The position numbers and the translations under genes were made by a program. A stretch of DNA of 64,000 bases, taken from an uncultured bacterium (lineage in GTDB: Bacteria > Bipolaricaulota > Bipolaricaulia > UBA7950 > UBA9294). The stretch covers positions 62,001-126,000 of the forward strand of contig CAIOGO010000014.1 of assembly GCA_903857865.1 (NCBI GenBank), written 5' to 3'. Positions 60,271 through 64,000 of the stretch are shown here, piece after piece (position 1 is the stretch's first letter; each line of letters begins with the position of its first letter). Below the pieces are notes generated by a model that saw only the letters and a program-made list of their open reading frames with translations, had not been told where the DNA came from and searched no databases.

Positions 60271-62011
60271 GGGATCGCTCTCGCACCCACTCGACGATCG
60301 CCGAGGTGACGCGCGGATCCACCGGCTCGTCGAGGTGCTGATACACGAGACTCGGCTCCTCGGGGTGATGTCGCAGAACGTGGTTGAGATCGTCGAGAAG
60401 AATCACGTCGACAACATCGTTTCCACCCTTGCGAACCGCGGCCGCGATGAGTGCTCCCTCGGATGGGGGAACCTGGAGGTCCTTGGCGCCGTTGAGGGCC
60501 AGCACGGGACAGGCGACCCGCGCCAAGACTTCGACAGGGTCGGCGTTGTAGTGCTCGCGAAGCCACGCTAGCCCCAACGCGGAGTTCTTGAGTTGCAGCG
60601 CCGCAGCCTCGGTCAGCCACGGCATCGCGGCGCGAAGCGCCTCCACCGTGTAATCGGACCACTGGCCCGCGGACGTCTGAACGAAGGCAAGGTAGCTGTC
60701 CTCCTGTTCCATGGCCGCACGAACCTGATCGTCCGTCGCCCCCTGCTGCCGAAGCAGCGTCTCCACCTGCCAGCGTGTCACGTCGGCGAGGGACTTCGCC
60801 GCACCGCACAGGAGGACGAGCCCGTCCACGTCGCGGTTGTCCGCCGCCAGCTCCTCCACCAAGTACGCACCCTCACTGTGTCCCACGGCGATGCGCGGGA
60901 TGCTGCCGCCGATCTCGGGCTGTATCCGAAGCGTTTCCCACGCCGCGCGCACGTCCGCGAGCAGATCGGATCTCGATGCCGTTCGGCCATCCCCCTCGCT
61001 CGACCCCGTCCCGCGTTTGTCGTAACGCAGGGACGCAATCCCGCTCCCAGCCAGGGCATAGGCAAGCTGGCGATAGGCGTCCATTTGGAATCCGGGCGCG
61101 TTGCCGTCCCGGTCGACGGGACCCGATCCATGCACAAGAAGCACCGCACACGACGCCGCGGACTGCGCGGGAGGCATCGTGAGGGAGCCCACCAGGGTCA
61201 GCTCCCCGCTCTGGAACGACACCTCTCGCTCGATCACGTCGGCCGGCGGACTCGCCGCCTCGGCTCGATCGAACGAAAGCCCGTCGGGGAGAAGGTCGAT
61301 GTCGTACGCCACGGTGCTTTGAGTTCGATTGACCAACCCTACGAGCCTTCCGTCGTAGGCGACAAGATCGATCGTGGTGTCCCCGAGATGCACCGTGAAC
61401 AACTTGCCGTCATAGGTCCGCGAGCCAGACCGGAACTCGACAGACTGAGACGCGTCCCATCGGGAGGGAAACGCTGTCAAAACCTGAGGAACAGCGGCCG
61501 AGAAGGTCTGACCGACCGCCTCCGCCCGGAGTGCGTCGAGCAGAACGACGTAGTGGCTGATCACGTTGTTGTCGAGCAGAACGAGATTCTCGACCTCGGC
61601 GACATCGGCCGACTGCCTCATCGCTCCTGCGCGCACCTCCATCGTGAGCCCACGATCGCCTCTCTGCGCGCTCACGATCTGCGTACCGGTCGGAGTGGCC
61701 GCGGCAAGCTGGTACGTTAGGGGGCGATACTCGGGGCCGTACCGCGTCTGCTGCGCGATCCCGATGCTCGCGCCCGCAACCGTCAGCGTCCCCTTAGAGA
61801 TCAGCATGTACCCACCCTCAGGATCGAAGAAGAGCGAGTACGTCTCTTCGAGCAGTCGCACTCCCGACTGCTCCAGCACGAAGTGTCCTGAGCTCACGAG
61901 CTGGCCCTGGACGGCTGACGGCTCCGGCCCTGGTGTCCGTTGCAGCAGGACCAACCCCGCAAGGACGATGCCAAGGATGATCCCCAGAACCAGGAGAAGC
62001 TTCGCGCTCAT
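60263..62011 (-). CDS. Membrane-anchored alpha/beta hydrolase (S33-like)
   Basis: This 582-residue protein has an N-terminal anchor (LLLVLGIILGIVLAGLVLL). Residues about 35-255 form a beta-rich region of unknown family. The C-terminal 310 residues are an alpha/beta hydrolase: AVLLVHGSGPVDRDG (oxyanion loop), VGHSEGAYLV (nucleophile Ser), NGAKDLQVP (Asp) and DDLNHVLR (His). Relatives are esterases or peptidases acting outside the membrane. GHSEG rather than GHSxG with small residues is within family range. The gene is upstream of and overlaps rsmA. Confidence 0.85.
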   Translation of the reverse strand: MSAKLLLVLGIILGIVLAGLVLLQRTPGPEPSAVQGQLVSSGHFVLEQSGVRLLEETYSLFFDPEGGYMLISKGTLTVAGASIGIAQQTRYGPEYRPLTYQLAAATPTGTQIVSAQRGDRGLTMEVRAGAMRQSADVAEVENLVLLDNNVISHYVVLLDALRAEAVGQTFSAAVPQVLTAFPSRWDASQSVEFRSGSRTYDGKLFTVHLGDTTIDLVAYDGRLVGLVNRTQSTVAYDIDLLPDGLSFDRAEAASPPADVIEREVSFQSGELTLVGSLTMPPAQSAASCAVLLVHGSGPVDRDGNAPGFQMDAYRQLAYALAGSGIASLRYDKRGTGSSEGDGRTASRSDLLADVRAAWETLRIQPEIGGSIPRIAVGHSEGAYLVEELAADNRDVDGLVLLCGAAKSLADVTRWQVETLLRQQGATDDQVRAAMEQEDSYLAFVQTSAGQWSDYTVEALRAAMPWLTEAAALQLKNSALGLAWLREHYNADPVEVLARVACPVLALNGAKDLQVPPSEGALIAAAVRKGGNDVVDVILLDDLNHVLRHHPEEPSLVYQHLDEPVDPRVTSAIVEWVRERSRG

Positions 62012-62204
62012 TGAGACCCCCTATTGCAGCAGTGGGAGAGTATAGATCCCAAGAGCAGCAGGCGCAGGCATTCTCCTTGGCGCCACATAGTCACAGCCGG
62101 CGCAGAGTGCAAGACCTCTGCGCACGCTGGTGTGCGGTCACTGAGGGCGGTCCGCAGCATTTGGTGACGAGTCCTGGAACTGCCTCAGCGCAGGAAGGCA
62201 CCCG
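62012..62204. other. Short gap, nothing recognised
   Basis: No gene, repeat or clear hairpin. It should contain the promoter of the hydrolase-rsmA pair. Confidence 0.4.
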
Positions 62205-62465
62205 CTAGCTCTCCGAAGCCGGCACCGCAGGGACGGCCGCCTCACTCTCCGCCGGACCACCCTCTGGATCGTTCCCTCCGCTTCGCCGCGCATGGTCCGT
62301 CCGATAGAACCCGCTCCCCTTGAACTGGATGGCGACACGAGGCAAGAGCCGACGCGTCTGGTGGCCGCCACACGCCGGACACGCCGCCACGCTTTCTATT
62401 CCTGAGAGATCAAGGATACGGAACACGCAGCCGCACTTTGTACACTCGTTTCGATGCAGCGGCAC
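62205..62465 (-). CDS. FmdB-family zinc ribbon protein
   Basis: This 86-residue protein has the FmdB zinc ribbon: two CxxC pairs (CTKCG and CPACGG) 24 residues apart, then RLLPRVAIQFKGSGFYRTD, the family's conserved tail. The Ala/Glu/Pro-rich end is flexible. Members are putative regulators or accessory proteins; the role is not established. It is unrelated in sequence to the FmdE gene at 1621. Confidence 0.87.
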   Translation of the reverse strand: MPLHRNECTKCGCVFRILDLSGIESVAACPACGGHQTRRLLPRVAIQFKGSGFYRTDHARRSGGNDPEGGPAESEAAVPAVPASES

Positions 62466-62578
62466 CTTGACCTCCCCGCGCTTCAGCGCGTTAGCACTTC
62501 GCTACATTGACTGCCAACCATAGTAACCTCGGCGAGTAGCTCAATCAAGCCGCTGTGGCACCGCCGAGTGAGTTGCTC

Positions 62579-63211
62579 CTACAGAGTCGCGGGTCTCGGG
62601 TATCCGAAACTGGCGAAGTCGATGTCTTCGCTGTTCTTGACCGTCATCCCGAGAACGGGCCAGGATGCGTTGTAGTAGGCAAGAACGTCCAGACTCCCAC
62701 CTCCCGAGTGAGCATCGGCGATGACCCACGTGTCGTAGCCCAGTCGCACCGCGTTCTGCGCGGTTGCATCCACGCATCCGTTTGTCGCGAGCCCCGTGAC
62801 GAGTATCCGGCTAGCGCCGAGCGCGGCGAGCACGCCAGCGAGCTCCGTGTCCCAGAAAGCGCTCTGGTGCGTCTTCCACACAACGGGGTCGCCAGCATGG
62901 GGAGCAAGCGCAGACACGGTGTCGAGGAGCGGGTCGCCGGGCGCATAGCGAGGATCGCGGTGCTGGATGTAGACAATGGGGATGCCCGCGGCGCGAGCCG
63001 TCGCGAGGGCGGCGACCAATTGCGGAACGAGCTGCACGCCATCGATCGTCGTGAGGTCAAGGGCATTGATGTAGGCGCTCTGGACGTCGACAACGAGCAG
63101 GACCGTCGAACAGCCCGACGGGGCTGCAGTAGAGGAGTTCCCACATGCAGAAATGGCCAAGAGCGCCAGCACGGCGCCAAGGATCGTCGCGATGGTCCCA
63201 AATTGCTTCAT
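62579..63211 (-). CDS. Isochorismatase-like cysteine hydrolase, lipoprotein
   Basis: This 210-residue protein has a lipoprotein signal (TILGAVLALLAISAC, Cys at about 23). The hydrolase triad is complete: Asp in LLVVDVQSAY, Lys in WKTHQSAFW and Cys in LATNGCVDATA. Relatives hydrolyse nicotinamide, carbamoyl groups or similar amides; an exported lipoprotein form is less usual. GGAGGGC precedes ATG 63211. It shares direction with the FmdB gene downstream, 113 bases away. Confidence 0.85.
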   Translation of the reverse strand: MKQFGTIATILGAVLALLAISACGNSSTAAPSGCSTVLLVVDVQSAYINALDLTTIDGVQLVPQLVAALATARAAGIPIVYIQHRDPRYAPGDPLLDTVSALAPHAGDPVVWKTHQSAFWDTELAGVLAALGASRILVTGLATNGCVDATAQNAVRLGYDTWVIADAHSGGGSLDVLAYYNASWPVLGMTVKNSEDIDFASFGYPRPATL

Positions 63212-63323
63212 GCCCTCCTCCTGACCTGAGTCGGCGGCCGCCCGATGTGGCCGCTCCTGGACGAACCTTACCTGAGCTCGACCTCGGCGTCCATGCGGTC
63301 TGTATCGCATGGCATCGAGGTTC

Positions 63324-64000
63324 TCAGAGGTAGACGAGGCGGCCTTCGACGCGGCTCGTCAGGTTCTGGTGACCCTGCAGGAACTCGCGAAGCACGTCCT
63401 GGAAGGACGTAGCGACTACCTTGGGCCGTCCGCGCGCCTCAAGCTCCTCTGGCGTGATGCCAAGGAAGTCCTGCGCGTTGCGAACGTGGTAGCTGGGAAT
63501 GACGACCGTATAGAGCCCATCGGCGTCGGCGGGCTCGCCGCGCACGTCAAGCGAGGCAAGCTGATGATCGGAGTCTCGATAGACGGCGCAGATGCCGCAG
63601 TTCACCTGGTAGCACTCCCCCTCCCCGGTCCGGTTCTCCGGCCGCATGATGTGCGCGAAGATGCGCAAGAGGTCGCGACCCGTCACCGTGAAGCGGACGA
63701 GCGATTCGTCAAACGGGAAACAAGCGGCGAAGTCGCCGAGCGTGACCACGGGGCCAAGCGACTTCGCACGGATGGACCCGCTGCCGACGAGCACGAGGTC
63801 GGCCTCCGCCCTCTCCACCAATGCGTCGGCCACGAGGTTCCCAAGCGGAGTCTCTTCGGTCCGCGTGCCGTGGGACAACGCCTCCTGGAACTTGCACAGC
63901 ATCGCGCCGTACTTGCGGTCGACGACCGCCTTGAACGAGTCGATATAGTCGCGCAGCTCGCGGTCGGGCTCGGCGATCGCCTCATCGATCGGCACGAGAC
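63324..64000 (-). CDS. 5'-nucleotidase C-terminal domain protein, 5' end outside window
   Basis: The visible 225 codons match the C-terminal substrate-binding domain of 5'-nucleotidases/UshA: RTEETPLGNLVADALVERAE, VLVGSGSIRAKSLGPVVTLG, ACFPFDESLVRFTVTGRDLL and TVVIPSYHVRNAQDFL. This region holds the base-stacking residues. The frame stays open to the window edge beyond the GTG at 63995, so the metal-dependent phosphatase domain is probably upstream. Such enzymes dephosphorylate nucleotides outside the cell. Confidence 0.85.
   Translation of the reverse strand, partial: LVPIDEAIAEPDRELRDYIDSFKAVVDRKYGAMLCKFQEALSHGTRTEETPLGNLVADALVERAEADLVLVGSGSIRAKSLGPVVTLGDFAACFPFDESLVRFTVTGRDLLRIFAHIMRPENRTGEGECYQVNCGICAVYRDSDHQLASLDVRGEPADADGLYTVVIPSYHVRNAQDFLGITPEELEARGRPKVVATSFQDVLREFLQGHQNLTSRVEGRLVYL

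Overview
The window looks like chromosome of an uncultured, GC-rich bacterium. Codons are strongly GC-biased, most genes carry Shine-Dalgarno sites, and there are many small autonomous modules and many secreted proteins of unknown function. The phylum cannot be fixed from protein sequence alone; a candidate phylum such as Bipolaricaulota, or a Chloroflexota-like lineage, is only a guess. The 23S gene at 56239-59192 would settle it. One tRNA, one 5S and one 23S gene are present. The 16S gene is not next to them.

Layout. 1-5.4 kb: a partial membrane-anchored protein, an FmdE-family gene interrupted by TAG, a HicBA and a MazEF-like toxin-antitoxin pair, a DUF488 gene and a low-complexity lipoprotein. 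5.2-11 kb: a rearranged zone. The lipoprotein 5' end and a neighbouring flavin-binding-like gene are duplicated, twice in truncated form, with REP-like elements at the truncation points. An insertion between two such elements carries a SIR2-like protein with an apparent HEPN-like tail and an unknown partner. 11-19.3 kb: a four-gene operon, RadC-like protein, UvrD/RecB-type helicase-nuclease, type III-style methyltransferase and type III-style restriction helicase-nuclease. 20-26.4 kb: Fic, a frameshifted PKD-transglutaminase lipoprotein, ORF6N genes associated with a recurring palindrome, and RecQ.

26.8-45.4 kb is rich in exported proteins: beta-barrel-like proteins, a chagasin-type inhibitor facing a subtilase, a 1,305-residue alanine/serine-rich silk-like protein, a leucine-rich repeat protein, a cysteine-rich protein, and two proteins sharing a C-terminal Ig-like module. 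The last two lie downstream of a cyclic-di-GMP-I riboswitch with its own promoter and a candidate terminator. A PAS-GGDEF cyclase diverges from that riboswitch, and a six-PAS HD-GYP phosphodiesterase follows at 48.6-51.6 kb. Synthesis, breakdown and sensing of c-di-GMP are therefore all encoded within about 8 kb.

46.9-64 kb is mostly housekeeping: PlsC and a lipid kinase, MscL, tRNA-Asn, an M20-type peptidase, an AMMECR1 protein, Ogt, 5S and 23S rRNA, RsmA, an alpha/beta hydrolase, an FmdB zinc ribbon, an isochorismatase-like lipoprotein and the end of a 5'-nucleotidase. The 23S-5S unit has its own TTGACA/TACGAT promoter directly downstream of rsmA. Three genes carry a single disrupting change (fmdE, the PKD gene and the 52.3 kb gene); these may be true pseudogenes or assembly errors.
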